The notes beneath the pieces were generated by a model, which saw nothing but the letters and a program-made list of their open reading frames with translations, did no database searches and was not told where the DNA came from. From Clostridia bacterium (GTDB lineage Bacteria; Bacillota; Clostridia; Oscillospirales; CAG-272), in NCBI GenBank assembly GCA_017447775.1, contig JAFSMU010000025.1, forward strand, positions 1 through 64,000: a DNA stretch of 64,000 nt, in the 5' to 3' direction. How positions within the stretch are numbered: the first letter of the stretch is position 1; each line of letters starts with the position of its first letter. The position numbers and the translations under genes were made by a program. This document shows positions 8,264 to 16,670 of this stretch, piece by piece.

Positions 8264-8992
8264 TCACACGCCCCCTTTCTCGATTACGGAAACGAATGCG
8301 TCCTCAAAATTGTCGGCGCCCGTTTTTTTGATAAAACCGTTTGCCGTGTCGACGGCGATAAGACGGCCGCCCTTCATTATCCCGATCCTGTCGGAGAGCG
8401 CCTGCGCTTCCTCCATGTAGTGCGTTGTTAGCACGATCGTCGTTTTGCCGCGCAGCTTTTCGATCATCTGCCACAGCTCGCGGCGCGCAAGAACGTCAAG
8501 CCCAAGCGTCGGCTCGTCGAGAAACAATACGGCGGGGCGCGAGATCAGCGCGGTTGCTATCGAGAGCTTGCGCTGCCAGCCGCCCGAGAGCGTTTTTGCG
8601 CGTTTGTTCAGCACGGACGAAAAATCAAAACTTTCAACGATCTCCGATATGCGCGCCTGCGCCTCGTCTTTTTTGATCGAGCAAATGTCGGCGTAAAACG
8701 AAAGATTTTCCGAAACGGAAAGATTTTTTGCTATCGCCGTTTCCTGCATCGAAACGTCGATGAATTTTTTTACCTCATACGGCTCTTTTGTGGCCGACTT
8801 TCCCATAATGAACGCGTCCCCCTCCGACGGGCGCGTGAGCGTTGTCAGCATTTTGACCGTCGTCGTCTTGCCCGCGCCGTTGACGCCGAGAAGAGCGAAT
8901 ATCTCGCCTTGATCGACGGAAAGATTCAGCTTGTCAACGGCGACTATGTTTTTGTATCTTTTGGTCAGATCAACCGTTCTTATCGCTTCCAT
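8264..8992 (-). CDS. ABC transporter ATP-binding protein, exporter type
   Basis: The 242-residue ATPase has Walker A GVNGAGKTT (near residue 36), the signature LSGGWQRK and Walker B VLFLDEPTLGLD, with the switch histidine in TTHYMEEA. The LSGGWQ form and the short C-terminus are typical of partners of ABC-2 permeases. The gene overlaps the upstream regulator by 23 bases and is one base from the permease gene, so the three are one transcription unit. The substrate is unknown. Confidence 0.9.
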   Translation of the reverse strand: MEAIRTVDLTKRYKNIVAVDKLNLSVDQGEIFALLGVNGAGKTTTVKMLTTLTRPSEGDAFIMGKSATKEPYEVKKFIDVSMQETAIAKNLSVSENLSFYADICSIKKDEAQARISEIVESFDFSSVLNKRAKTLSGGWQRKLSIATALISRPAVLFLDEPTLGLDVLARRELWQMIEKLRGKTTIVLTTHYMEEAQALSDRIGIMKGGRLIAVDTANGFIKKTGADNFEDAFVSVIEKGGV

Positions 8993-9185
8993 TGAACCCT
9001 CCCATAAGCTTGTAAAATTCGTCGGACTTGATAAGCGCGATCCCGCGCTCGCGCTCTCCCATCACCATAAGCGTGTCGCCCTCGGAAATATCGAACATCC
9101 GCCGCGCCTCGACGGGTATCGTTATCTGTCCCTTCGGCCCGACCTTGACGCTGACGATGAATTTGTCGTTTTGAATGTCTTTCAT
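8970..9185 (-). CDS. AbrB/SpoVT-type transcriptional regulator
   Basis: The 71-residue protein has the swapped-hairpin DNA-binding signature VGPKGQITIPVEARRMF followed by GDTLMVMG, as in AbrB, SpoVT and MazE antidotes. The ATG at 9185 is chosen over one 45 bases upstream because AGGTGAGG lies three bases before it and the shorter form starts at the domain. The C-terminus overlaps the ABC ATPase gene. With no toxin gene nearby, a repressor or transition-state regulator of the adjacent exporter is more likely than an antitoxin; this is inference. Confidence 0.85.
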   Translation of the reverse strand: MKDIQNDKFIVSVKVGPKGQITIPVEARRMFDISEGDTLMVMGERERGIALIKSDEFYKLMGGFNGSDKNG

Positions 9186-9220
9186 AGCCTCACCTTTCTT
9201 ATTTTTCTTACTTTTCTTAT

Positions 9221-9249
9221 ATTGTATCACCGAAAGCGACGCTTGTCAA
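9221..9249 (-). promoter_or_regulatory. Sigma-A promoter of the AbrB-ABC operon
   Basis: Minus-strand TTGACA, 17-base spacer, TACAAT, 36 bases before the regulator start. Confidence 0.8.
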
Positions 9250-9255
9250 TACAAA

Positions 9256-9294
9256 AATAAAAAATCCGGATGAGGCGTTTATCCTCATCCGGAT
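9256..9294 (-). terminator. Terminator after the 9307-10077 lipoprotein gene
   Basis: Perfect 12-bp arms ATCCGGATGAGG/CCTCATCCGGAT lead into an A/T-rich run with TTTTTT on the minus strand. Confidence 0.9.
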
Positions 9295-9306
9295 CCGTTT
9301 GCTTTA

Positions 9307-10077
9307 TTATTTGCAGTTAGCGGAAAAACCTACTATGCCGGCTTCGCTGTTGTGCTGAAGAACGACTCTTATTACTCTGTCTCTTACGTTTACGGAGAAC
9401 TTCTCGCCGCTCTCGAGCGTCTGGATCACTACAAGTCCCGTCGCCGTAATGCTGAGTTTGTAGTTTTTAAGAGTGTATCTCGGCTCCGTGCTTTCGTTTA
9501 TCGTGTCGGCGGTATAGACGTATGCGTTGCTTCCGTCGAATTTAATTCCCACGTTCGTTCCGTAGTCGCCGGGCGCCGATTCCGTGACGTAGAGCTTGTT
9601 CAATTCCGGTGTAAAGAAGCTGATCTCGTCAACTTTCTTGAGGGTGCCGGAAAATGCGCCGCCGGAGATTGTGTATGAATATATAAGCGATCCGTCGCTC
9701 ATATAGAAGTCGTAAGTTACTCCGTCGTGAACGGCGCGGGCAGCCGATACGCCGTTTGCGGAAACGCTCGTATACTTCTCAGTCCACGTTGTATCGGGCG
9801 ATTTTGCCTGATATTTGTCGTATCCTTCGTAGACGGAAAGCGTGACTGTCTTTGCGTCGGCGTCGATGGTGAACACGTTGTTTGCCTTTGAAACGTAGCT
9901 GCCGCTTTCGAGCTTGACTTCGGGAGCGGGGACGACCTTCTCCGTATCGGTCGGAGCGGCTTCTGTTCCGGCGGGAACTTTATCCGTTGTCGCCGGTTTT
10001 GTTCCGCCGCAGGATGCCAGCGCAAGCATCATCAATGCAAGCACCGAGCAAAGTGTGATTTTCAAAAGATTTTTCAT
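9307..10077 (-). CDS. Lipoprotein of unknown function
   Basis: The 256-residue product has a signal peptide with lipobox LASC (cysteine at residue 23), then a short Thr/Pro/Glu linker of the kind that spans the cell wall. The rest is a soluble domain rich in Ser, Tyr and Val, with repeated strand-like segments (SGSYVSKANNVFTID, DGSLIYSYTISGGAFSG). It is probably an exposed beta-sheet protein. I do not recognise a family. It lies 66 bases downstream of tRNA-Gly on the same strand and ends at its own terminator. Confidence 0.75.
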   Translation of the reverse strand: MKNLLKITLCSVLALMMLALASCGGTKPATTDKVPAGTEAAPTDTEKVVPAPEVKLESGSYVSKANNVFTIDADAKTVTLSVYEGYDKYQAKSPDTTWTEKYTSVSANGVSAARAVHDGVTYDFYMSDGSLIYSYTISGGAFSGTLKKVDEISFFTPELNKLYVTESAPGDYGTNVGIKFDGSNAYVYTADTINESTEPRYTLKNYKLSITATGLVVIQTLESGEKFSVNVRDRVIRVVLQHNSEAGIVGFSANCK

Positions 10078-10143
10078 ATTGCCTCCTAATGTAAAAAATA
10101 ATCGGACTGCAGGCGGCGCGCCGCATACAGCCCAAATTTAGTC

Positions 10144-10217
10144 TGGAGCGAATAACGGGAATCGAACCCGCATGACGAGCTTGGGAAGCTCGGGTTCTGC
10201 CATTGAACTATATTCGC
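10144..10217 (-). tRNA. tRNA-Gly (anticodon CCC)
   Basis: The minus strand folds as a cloverleaf. The acceptor GCGAATA pairs with TATTCGC, the anticodon stem CGAGC/GCTCG encloses TTCCCAA (anticodon CCC), and the T-loop reads GGTTCGATTCC. The terminal CCA is encoded at 10144-10146. Confidence 0.95.
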
Positions 10218-10226
10218 GTACATATA

Positions 10227-10254
10227 ATTATATCAGGTTTTTTCAAAAATGCAA
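10227..10254 (-). promoter_or_regulatory. Promoter of tRNA-Gly
   Basis: Minus-strand TTGCAT, 16-base spacer, TATAAT, ending nine bases before the tRNA 5' end. Confidence 0.65.
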
Positions 10255-10288
10255 GAGCAAATTAAAAAATAATCCCGACGCAACGGGC

Positions 10289-10311
10289 AAAAAAAACGCC
10301 GATGTCGGCGC
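10289..10311 (-). terminator. Terminator after the 10320-10637 gene
   Basis: CGCCGA/TCGGCG arms followed by eight T residues on the minus strand. Confidence 0.8.
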
Positions 10312-10319
10312 TTTCGATA

Positions 10320-10637
10320 TTATTTTACAACAACCGCGTAATTCGGCTTTTCCGGCAGGTATTTTATGCGGATCCGATCGCCCACCTCCGTGCGGGTGTA
10401 AACGTGATCAAGCACCGCCTCGACCGTCTGCCCGTCGGTCGATGTGTACGTTACGTAATATGTGTACTTTACATCATATCCGCCCTCGCTGTCGACCGAG
10501 CCGCTCTCCTCGATGCGCGAAACGACGGCGTCCGCCGTTATCCCGCCGCGGCGTATCTTTGCACTGCGGACTATGGTAAATATCGCATACCCCACTACAA
10601 CGGCGATTATTGCGCCCATAAAAATATACTTTATCAT
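10320..10637 (-). CDS. Small single-pass membrane protein, DUF3592-like
   Basis: The 105-residue protein begins with one hydrophobic segment (FMGAIIAVVVGYAIFTIV) and continues into a soluble part with the alternating pattern DVKYTYYVTYTSTDGQ...VGDRIRIKYLPEKP, which resembles DUF3592 domains. The role of that domain is not established. I chose the ATG at 10637 because CTTCCTCC on the plus strand (GGAGGAAG on the coding strand) lies three bases before it; a longer frame upstream is not supported. It appears to be a single-gene unit. Confidence 0.75.
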   Translation of the reverse strand: MIKYIFMGAIIAVVVGYAIFTIVRSAKIRRGGITADAVVSRIEESGSVDSEGGYDVKYTYYVTYTSTDGQTVEAVLDHVYTRTEVGDRIRIKYLPEKPNYAVVVK

Positions 10638-10839
10638 TTTCTTCCTCCGATAGCTCGAATATATTTTAATATTACCATAAAATATGCGCTTTGTCAACAA
10701 AAAAGAAACGGGGCGGCGCGGCAAGATCGGTCAGCCGGCATACTTTTTTTCAAATTATATTGAATATTTCGCCGTTTTATTGTATCATATAATAAGCCAG
10801 CAAATCGTGTGCGGGCTCAGCGAAAAACGGAGGCGTGAA

Positions 10840-11022
10840 ATGAAAAGGGAAGACATACGCATACGCGACCCGTTCGTGCTTTTAAAGAACGGGATTTACT
10901 ATATATACAGCTCCACCTGCTCGAAAGACAAAACGACAGTCGAGGTCTACAAAAGCCGCGCTCTTGACAACCGGGACGAGCCGAAGGCGGTCTACAAGAT
11001 CAAAATATGTGTCAATTATTGA
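10840..11022 (+). pseudogene. Fragment of a glycoside hydrolase family 43-like gene (N-terminus only)
   Basis: Sixty codons start at an ATG with GGAGGCG six bases upstream. They read IRDPFVLLKNGIYYIYSS, the first blade of GH43 beta-xylosidases and arabinofuranosidases, including the Asp of R-D-P-F that acts as general base. After KAVYKI the similarity ends and a stop follows; no continuation is seen in any frame before tRNA-Thr. A GH43 enzyme is usually 300 residues or more, so this is a truncated remnant that kept its translation start. Confidence 0.6.
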
Positions 11023-11076
11023 CTTTTCGCCCGAAAAAGAGTATTATATATTTATAATGAGATCCGCACAAAAAAG

Positions 11077-11113
11077 CGAAAAAAGAAAAGCCTCGCCATT
11101 CAAGCGGGCTTGA
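11077..11113 (-). terminator. Probable terminator after tRNA-Thr
   Basis: On the minus strand AAGCCCGC...GCGAGGCTT forms a stem with one mismatch or bulge, followed by CTTTTCTTTTTT. Confidence 0.6.
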
Positions 11114-11130
11114 CTTTGGAAATAATTCCG

Positions 11131-11206
11131 TGGAGCTGGTGAAAAGACTCGAACTTTCGACCTGTTGATTACGAATCAACTGCACTACCGACTGTGCTAC
11201 ACCAGC
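11131..11206 (-). tRNA. tRNA-Thr (anticodon CGT)
   Basis: The minus strand gives acceptor GCTGGTG paired with CACCAGC, an anticodon stem GTTGA/TCAAC around TTCGTAA (anticodon CGT), T-loop GTTCGAGTC and an encoded CCA at 11131-11133. Confidence 0.95.
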
Positions 11207-11216
11207 AACATTGGAT

Positions 11217-11245
11217 ATTCTATCACAGAAAAATCGATTTGTCAA
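11217..11245 (-). promoter_or_regulatory. Promoter of tRNA-Thr
   Basis: Minus-strand TTGACA, 17-base spacer, TAGAAT, ten bases before the tRNA 5' end. Confidence 0.7.
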
Positions 11246-11273
11246 TATCAAATTAAGAAAAAACGGAGAATTT

Positions 11274-12110
11274 ATGAGACTTACCGACATATCATACGCG
11301 CGCGCCGTGATGCTTCGGCACGGCATCGTTCCGCAAAAGCGCTACGGGCAGAATTTTCTGACAAATCCGCACGTCGTCGACCTTATCGCCGACGTTTGCG
11401 CCGACGATGAATGCGGCATTATCGAGATCGGCCCTGGCATCGGCACACTTACCGAGGCTTTGTGCGAGCGGTACAAAAAGGTCGTCGCAATAGAGATAGA
11501 CAAAACGCTCATCCCCGTCCTTGCGGACACGCTCTCGGGCTTTGACAACGTCAAGGTCATCGAGGGGGACGCGATGAAGCTCGATTTCAACGCCCTTATC
11601 GCCGAGCATTTCCCCGGCATGCCGGTCGCCGTCTGCGCAAACCTGCCGTACTACATAACGTCCCCGATCATTATGAAAATGCTTGAATACGGGCCGCTTT
11701 TTCGCTCGATAACGGTTATGATACAAAAGGAAGTCGCCGACAGGCTGACGTCCGCCGCCGGCAGCGCCGACTACGGCGCGATAACGCTTGCGGTGAACTA
11801 CCGCGCGCAGGTGGAAAAGGTGACAAACGTCGCGCCGTCAAACTTCATCCCGCCCCCGAAGGTCACATCTACGGTGATAAAAATGAACGTTCTGCAAAAG
11901 CCGCCCGTCGACGTTTTGAATGAAGAAAAGCTGTTTGATATAATTAAGCTCGCCTTCGCCCAACGTCGCAAAACGCTTGCAAACGCGCTCGACGAAAAGT
12001 ACGGCAAGGACGATGTCGCATCGGCGCTTGAAAAAATAAATATCCGCCCCGACGTGCGCGGCGAGCGGCTCTCGCTTTCGGACTTCGCGCGCCTGTCAGA
12101 CCTTATCTGA
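11274..12110 (+). CDS. rsmA: 16S rRNA (adenine1518/1519-N6)-dimethyltransferase
   Basis: The 278-residue KsgA/RsmA enzyme dimethylates two adjacent adenines in the 3' hairpin of 16S rRNA during small-subunit assembly. It has GQNFL near the N-terminus, SAM-binding EIGPGIGTLTEAL, and the catalytic NLPYYIT motif. The C-terminal helical domain includes FAQRRKTLANAL. The ATG at 11274 follows CGGAG by six bases; a longer frame would run back toward tRNA-Thr and is rejected. It is divergent from tRNA-Thr and 90 bases ahead of murD. Confidence 0.95.
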   Translation: MRLTDISYARAVMLRHGIVPQKRYGQNFLTNPHVVDLIADVCADDECGIIEIGPGIGTLTEALCERYKKVVAIEIDKTLIPVLADTLSGFDNVKVIEGDAMKLDFNALIAEHFPGMPVAVCANLPYYITSPIIMKMLEYGPLFRSITVMIQKEVADRLTSAAGSADYGAITLAVNYRAQVEKVTNVAPSNFIPPPKVTSTVIKMNVLQKPPVDVLNEEKLFDIIKLAFAQRRKTLANALDEKYGKDDVASALEKINIRPDVRGERLSLSDFARLSDLI

Positions 12111-12160
12111 CGGTATTCACAAAAAACGAAAAACCCGCATAAAATAAGGATAAATCAATT

Positions 12161-12203
12161 TTATACGTCGGTATAAAACAAAATTATACATTGGTGTAAA
12201 ATG
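12161..12203. repeat. Paired TATAC-N4-GTATA palindrome, copy B, at the murD start
   Basis: TTATACGTCGGTATAA and TTATACATTGGTGTAA lie 23 bases apart. The second half abuts the murD ATG and occupies the position where a ribosome site would be expected; no GGAGG is seen. Confidence 0.5.
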
Positions 12204-13547
12204 AACGAAAAACTCGAAAAGTTCAAAAAGGAAATGCGCGGCAAAACGGTAGCTCTTTTGGGGCTTGGCATATCGAATCGCGCGGCGGCAAAGTTTCTGA
12301 CGGCGCTCGGCGCCGAGGTTTTCGCGCTCGATCAAAAAGATACCGAGCCGTCAGTGCTTGACGAGATGACAGCCCTCGGCGTAAAGGTTTGCAAGGTAAA
12401 TGATTTTTACGGCGTCGACGCTGATATCGTTCTGCGCTCGCCCGGCATCCGCCCCGACGCTGTAAGCACGCGCGGTGCGCTTTCAAGCGAAATGGAAATA
12501 TTCACCTCTCTTTGCCCGTGCCCGATCTACGCCGTAACGGGCAGCGACGGAAAGACAACGACGACGACGGTCATATCGAAAATGCTCGAAGCCGAATTTG
12601 ACGGCACGCGGCGGCGCGTATGGCTCGGCGGCAACATCGGCAACCCGCTTATATGCGAGCTTGATTCTATCCGCTGCGACGACGTATGCGTGCTTGAGCT
12701 GTCGAGCTTTCAGCTTATGACGATGGATTTTTCGCCGCGCGTCGCCGTGGTAACGAACATCACGCCAAACCACCTGAATTGGCACACGTCAATGGACGAA
12801 TACACGGCGGCAAAGAAAAAGATATTTGAGCGTCAGCGCCACGATTGCCGCCTTGTGATAAACGCGGACAATGAGATAACGTCGTCGTTTTACGCCTTGG
12901 CGCGCGGGGAAGTGAGGACTTTTTCCTCGCGCGGCGCGGGCGACGCCACGATAAGCGGCGGCGCGATAAGTATTTGCGGGCGAAAGATAATCGACCTTTA
13001 CCAAATCAAGCTCCCCGGCAGGCACAACGCGGAAAATCTCATGGCGGCGTTTCTCGCCGTTGACGGCACTGTAAGCGACGAAAATATGAGAAAAATCGCC
13101 CGCGATTTTTCCGGCGTTGAACACAGGCTTCAGACCGTTTGCACGCGGGACGGCGTGAGATTTATCAACAGCTCCATCGACACGTCGCCGACAAGGACGC
13201 GCGCGGCGCTGTCATCCTTTGATAATAAGGTGATACTGATCGTCGGCGGGTACGACAAACACATCCCGCCCGAGCCGCTGACAGAGCCGATAATGGCGCA
13301 CACAAAGGCCGTTTTCTGCACGGGAGACACCGGCGAAAAAATATATAAAATGATGAAAAACGCGCTCTACGGCGGGAAAATCGAGCTTATCCCCGACTTT
13401 GACACAGCGGTGCTTTCCGCCGCGAAATATGCAAGGGAAGGCGACACGGTGCTGCTTTCGCCAGCCGCCGCAAGCTTTGATAAATTCAAAAACTTCGAGG
13501 AGCGCGGCCACCGCTTTGCCGAGCTTGTTTCAAATTCAAAAATATAA
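12201..13547 (+). CDS. murD: UDP-N-acetylmuramoylalanine-D-glutamate ligase
   Basis: The 448-residue Mur ligase adds D-glutamate to UDP-MurNAc-L-Ala in peptidoglycan synthesis. It has an N-terminal nucleotide-binding fold (LLGLGISNRAAAKFL), the ATP loop TGSDGKTTTT, the H-N-A-E-N segment of the central domain (LPGRHNAENLMAAF), and a C-terminal domain with GGYDK. Length is normal. Unusually, the ATG has no clear ribosome site and is preceded by repeat copy B, so initiation may be weak or structured. It is not in the usual mra/mur cluster here. Confidence 0.93.
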   Translation: MNEKLEKFKKEMRGKTVALLGLGISNRAAAKFLTALGAEVFALDQKDTEPSVLDEMTALGVKVCKVNDFYGVDADIVLRSPGIRPDAVSTRGALSSEMEIFTSLCPCPIYAVTGSDGKTTTTTVISKMLEAEFDGTRRRVWLGGNIGNPLICELDSIRCDDVCVLELSSFQLMTMDFSPRVAVVTNITPNHLNWHTSMDEYTAAKKKIFERQRHDCRLVINADNEITSSFYALARGEVRTFSSRGAGDATISGGAISICGRKIIDLYQIKLPGRHNAENLMAAFLAVDGTVSDENMRKIARDFSGVEHRLQTVCTRDGVRFINSSIDTSPTRTRAALSSFDNKVILIVGGYDKHIPPEPLTEPIMAHTKAVFCTGDTGEKIYKMMKNALYGGKIELIPDFDTAVLSAAKYAREGDTVLLSPAAASFDKFKNFEERGHRFAELVSNSKI

Positions 13548-13571
13548 ATAATTCAATATAAAGGAGAAGAG

Positions 13572-14603
13572 ATGGAAACGAAAGAAATCATCCGCGCCGT
13601 CTGCTCGCTTATGTCGATAAACGGGTACGAATACGCCGAGAGCGACAAGCTTTGCGCCCTTGTGTCGCCGTACTTCGACGTGGTCGAGCGCGATAGCGTC
13701 GGCAATCACATCTTTATCAAAAGATCGAAAAAGAAGAACGCCAAAAAGCTCTTTATCGACACGCACTTTGACGAGATCGGGCTTATGGTGAAGGGCATCA
13801 CAAATGAGGGCTTTCTGCGCGTTTGCTCCGTCGGCGGCGTTGACGCGCGCCTGCTTCCGTGCGCCGAGGTGACGGTTTACGGCAAGGGCAAGACGCTCCC
13901 CGGCGTCGCTTTGGACAAGCCGGGCTGCATCCGCAAGGACGACGAGCGCGGCAAGCTCACGCCGGTTACGGATATTCTTGTCGACGTCGGACTTGATAAG
14001 ACTGAAGTATCGAAATACGTCGATATAGGAACGCCCGTCGGCTTTGCGCCATTTTACGGCGAGCTTGGCGACGGTTACTATTTCGGAAAGGCGCTTGACG
14101 ACAAGCTCTGCTCCGCCGCGGTTATAAAGGCGGTCGAGATGCTCGATCCGGAAAAGCTCGCCTACGACCTGTATTTTTCGATGTCCTGCCGCGAGGAAGT
14201 CGGCCACCGTGCCGTCAGCGCGGCGGCGTACCGCATCGAGCCTGACGCGGCGATAGTCCTTGACGTTACGTTTGGCCTTGCGCCAGAGGGAAAGAAAGGC
14301 TCGGATATGAAAATGGGCGGCGGCGCGGTTATCTCGCTTTCCGTCATTTTAGATAAAACGCTTACCGATAATATTATAGCCGTCGCAAAAGAAAACGAGA
14401 TCCCCTACCAGATCTGCCTTGAAGGCGTTGGCACGGGTACGCACGCCGACGACGTTGCGTTTGTCGGGCGCGGGATACCTACGGCACTGCTCGGCATACC
14501 GATTTATTTTATGCACACGCCGGTTGAAACAACGCTCCTCGACGACGTTGACAGCACGGCAAAGCTTGTCGCCGAGTGCTTATGCAAGGAGGGACTTATA
14601 TGA
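13572..14603 (+). CDS. M42 family metallopeptidase (first of three)
   Basis: The 343-residue product belongs to the M42 glutamyl/tetrahedral aminopeptidases, cytoplasmic di-metal enzymes that assemble into hollow dodecamers and trim peptides. The metal and catalytic residues are visible: DTHFDEIG (His-x-Asp), ALDDKLC (bridging Asp), CREEVG (catalytic Glu pair), VLDVT (Asp) and YFMHTPVE (His). A strong AAGGAGAAG lies before the ATG. The stop overlaps the next M42 gene as ATGA, so the two are co-translated. Confidence 0.9.
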   Translation: METKEIIRAVCSLMSINGYEYAESDKLCALVSPYFDVVERDSVGNHIFIKRSKKKNAKKLFIDTHFDEIGLMVKGITNEGFLRVCSVGGVDARLLPCAEVTVYGKGKTLPGVALDKPGCIRKDDERGKLTPVTDILVDVGLDKTEVSKYVDIGTPVGFAPFYGELGDGYYFGKALDDKLCSAAVIKAVEMLDPEKLAYDLYFSMSCREEVGHRAVSAAAYRIEPDAAIVLDVTFGLAPEGKKGSDMKMGGGAVISLSVILDKTLTDNIIAVAKENEIPYQICLEGVGTGTHADDVAFVGRGIPTALLGIPIYFMHTPVETTLLDDVDSTAKLVAECLCKEGLI

Positions 14604-15619
14604 AGCTTCACGGTCTTGAACTTATACGCGCGCTCTCCGATATCTCCGCTCCGTCGGGGTGCGAGGGAAGAGTTGCCGATTTTATAATCGGGCAGATCGG
14701 CGGCGACGCGAAAACTCAAATCGACCGCGTCGGCAACGTTATTGCGACAATACCCGCGACGGCTGACGCGCCGAAAACGATGATCTGCGCCCACATGGAC
14801 GAGCCGGGGTTCATCGTTAAGGACGTCGACGGCGACGGCAAGGTCTGGTTCAAATCATTCGGCGGCGTGCCGAGCGAGAGGATGTCAGGCAGGCGCGGCG
14901 TTATAAACGGCGACGTTTTCTGCATTTTCTCGGCAAAGCCGATACACGTCCTTTCGGGCGACGAGCGCACAAAACCGACGCCGATGGACAAAATCTACGC
15001 CGAGATCGGCGCGAAAGACAAAGACAGCGCCGCGGCAAAAGTCAAAGTCGGAGACTACGGTACGCTCGCGCCGTCGTTTTGCGGGATAGGAAAGTACGTC
15101 AAGGGCAAAGCGCTCGGCTCGCGCGCGTCGTGCGCGGCGCTTATCGAAACGATAAGGAGCGTCGCCGCCTCCGACAAAAAGCACGGCGAGATAGTGTTTG
15201 CATTCACCACGCGCGGTGAGGTCGGCAATATGGGGGCTGAGGTCGCGTCGTTTGTCGCGTCCCCCGAAAGAGCGATAATCGTCGACGGTATTCAGGCATA
15301 CGACACGCCCGACGTGCCAGACGAACTCAAAATATCAACGCTCGGCGGCGGCGCCGTTATTTCGGGCATCGACGCAAAGACGATATTCGCGCCGGCGCGC
15401 GTTGACGAGGCTGTGAAATGCGCCGAGGAAAACGGCATAAAATACCAGTACGTCGTCCGTCAGTCGCAGGTCGGCGAGGGTGCCGTCGTACAAAGGTCGC
15501 TCGGCGGGTGCGAGTGCATCGGCATATCGATTCCCACAAGATACAAAAAGAGCGCGTCGGAAATGATCAGCCCCGCCGATTACGAGGCTGTCTGCGCGCT
15601 TATCGGAAAACTGATATAA
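14600..15619 (+). CDS. M42 family peptidase homologue lacking catalytic residues (second of three)
   Basis: The 339-residue product keeps the M42 fold and the first metal motif (CAHMDEPG), but several essential positions are changed. The bridging-Asp motif ALDDR is replaced by ALGSRAS, the catalytic Glu-Glu pair by TRGEVG, and the terminal metal His by Lys in RYKKSASE. It is therefore probably inactive as a peptidase. The ATG at 14600 overlaps the previous stop and follows AAGGAGGG. Sitting between two intact paralogues, it may be a structural or regulatory subunit of a mixed shell; this is inference. Confidence 0.85.
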   Translation: MKLHGLELIRALSDISAPSGCEGRVADFIIGQIGGDAKTQIDRVGNVIATIPATADAPKTMICAHMDEPGFIVKDVDGDGKVWFKSFGGVPSERMSGRRGVINGDVFCIFSAKPIHVLSGDERTKPTPMDKIYAEIGAKDKDSAAAKVKVGDYGTLAPSFCGIGKYVKGKALGSRASCAALIETIRSVAASDKKHGEIVFAFTTRGEVGNMGAEVASFVASPERAIIVDGIQAYDTPDVPDELKISTLGGGAVISGIDAKTIFAPARVDEAVKCAEENGIKYQYVVRQSQVGEGAVVQRSLGGCECIGISIPTRYKKSASEMISPADYEAVCALIGKLI

Positions 15620-15634
15620 ACGGAGGAAAATGAA

Positions 15635-16636
15635 ATGGCAGAAATAGAATATCTTCGCAAATTTATGATGGCGCAGGGCGTTTCGGGCGACGAGGGCGAG
15701 ATAGCAGACCTTATCGCAAAGGAGATAGCTCCTTATGTCGACGAGGTCTACAAGGACGCTATGGGCTCGCTTATCGCGCACAAAAAAGGTCGCCCCGGCG
15801 CGAAAAAGCTGATGTTCGCCGCACACATGGACGAGATCGGCTTTATGGTGAACTACATCACCGACGAGGGGTACCTTCGCGTGTCGAAGATGGGCGGCAT
15901 CAACTTCACGGCGGCGTCATTCTCTCACGTCGTATTCAAAAACGGTATGCGCGGCGTGCTTGTTCCCGAGGCGCGCACGGCGGTGCAGAACTATTCGCCT
16001 GAAAAGGTGTACGTCGACATCGGCGCAAAGAACAAAAAGGACGCCGAAAAGCGCGTCAAGATCGGCGACACGTGCAGCGTCGTTTCGGGGCTGTATCACC
16101 TTGCGGGCAGCCGCGTCTGCGGCCGTCCGATCGACAACCGCATCGGCTGCTATATGCTGTACGAGGTCGCAAAGCGGCTTGAAAAATGCGAAAATGACAC
16201 GTATTTCGTCTTCACCTGCCAGGAGGAGGTCGGCGTGCGCGGCGCAAAGACGAGCGCGTATGCGATAAATCCCGACTACGGCTGCGCCGTCGATATAGGC
16301 GGCTCGGGCGATGTTATCAACGCCGCGCCGTTTGCGGTCGTGCTTGGCGAGGGGCCGGCTATAAAGGTCAAGGACGGCATGGTCATCTGCCACAGGGACG
16401 TCGTCGACCTTATGAAAAAGATAGCCGAGGACAAGAAAATCAAGTATCAGCTTGAAATTCTCGAATCCGGCGGCACAGACACTTGTATGCTCCAGCAGGC
16501 GCGAGGCGGATGCAAGGCTGGCGCCGTATCCGTTCCCACGCGCTACGGCCACAGCGAGGTCGAAACGATAGACATGAAGGACGTCGAGGGCGGCATCGAG
16601 ATAATGAAAGGAATGTGCGAGACAGTCCTCGCATAA
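15635..16636 (+). CDS. M42 family metallopeptidase (third of three)
   Basis: The 333-residue product has all expected M42 residues: AAHMDEIGFM, PIDNRIGC, CQEEVGVRGA, CAVDIGG and TRYGHSEVE. Product specificity (Glu-, Leu- or general aminopeptidase) cannot be read from sequence. A CGGAGGA site lies 11-17 bases before the ATG. The spacing to the preceding gene is 15 bases, which supports a three-gene operon. Confidence 0.92.
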   Translation: MAEIEYLRKFMMAQGVSGDEGEIADLIAKEIAPYVDEVYKDAMGSLIAHKKGRPGAKKLMFAAHMDEIGFMVNYITDEGYLRVSKMGGINFTAASFSHVVFKNGMRGVLVPEARTAVQNYSPEKVYVDIGAKNKKDAEKRVKIGDTCSVVSGLYHLAGSRVCGRPIDNRIGCYMLYEVAKRLEKCENDTYFVFTCQEEVGVRGAKTSAYAINPDYGCAVDIGGSGDVINAAPFAVVLGEGPAIKVKDGMVICHRDVVDLMKKIAEDKKIKYQLEILESGGTDTCMLQQARGGCKAGAVSVPTRYGHSEVETIDMKDVEGGIEIMKGMCETVLA

Positions 16637-16658
16637 TTCAAGTATGTAAATACTTGAA
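16636..16658. repeat. Inverted repeat between the M42 operon and the PLP enzyme gene
   Basis: TTCAAGTAT-GTAA-ATACTTGAA is a perfect nine-base inverted repeat (16637-16658) directly after the M42 stop and 12 bases before the next start. There is no T run, so it is a weak terminator or an operator. Its core resembles AT-rich motifs at 25151, 46841 and 46994. Confidence 0.4.
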
Positions 16659-16670
16659 TATATAAAAAAT

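Noticed and set aside
8970..9185. MazE-type antitoxin
   Set aside because: No toxin gene is adjacent; the overlap with an exporter operon points to an AbrB-like regulator.
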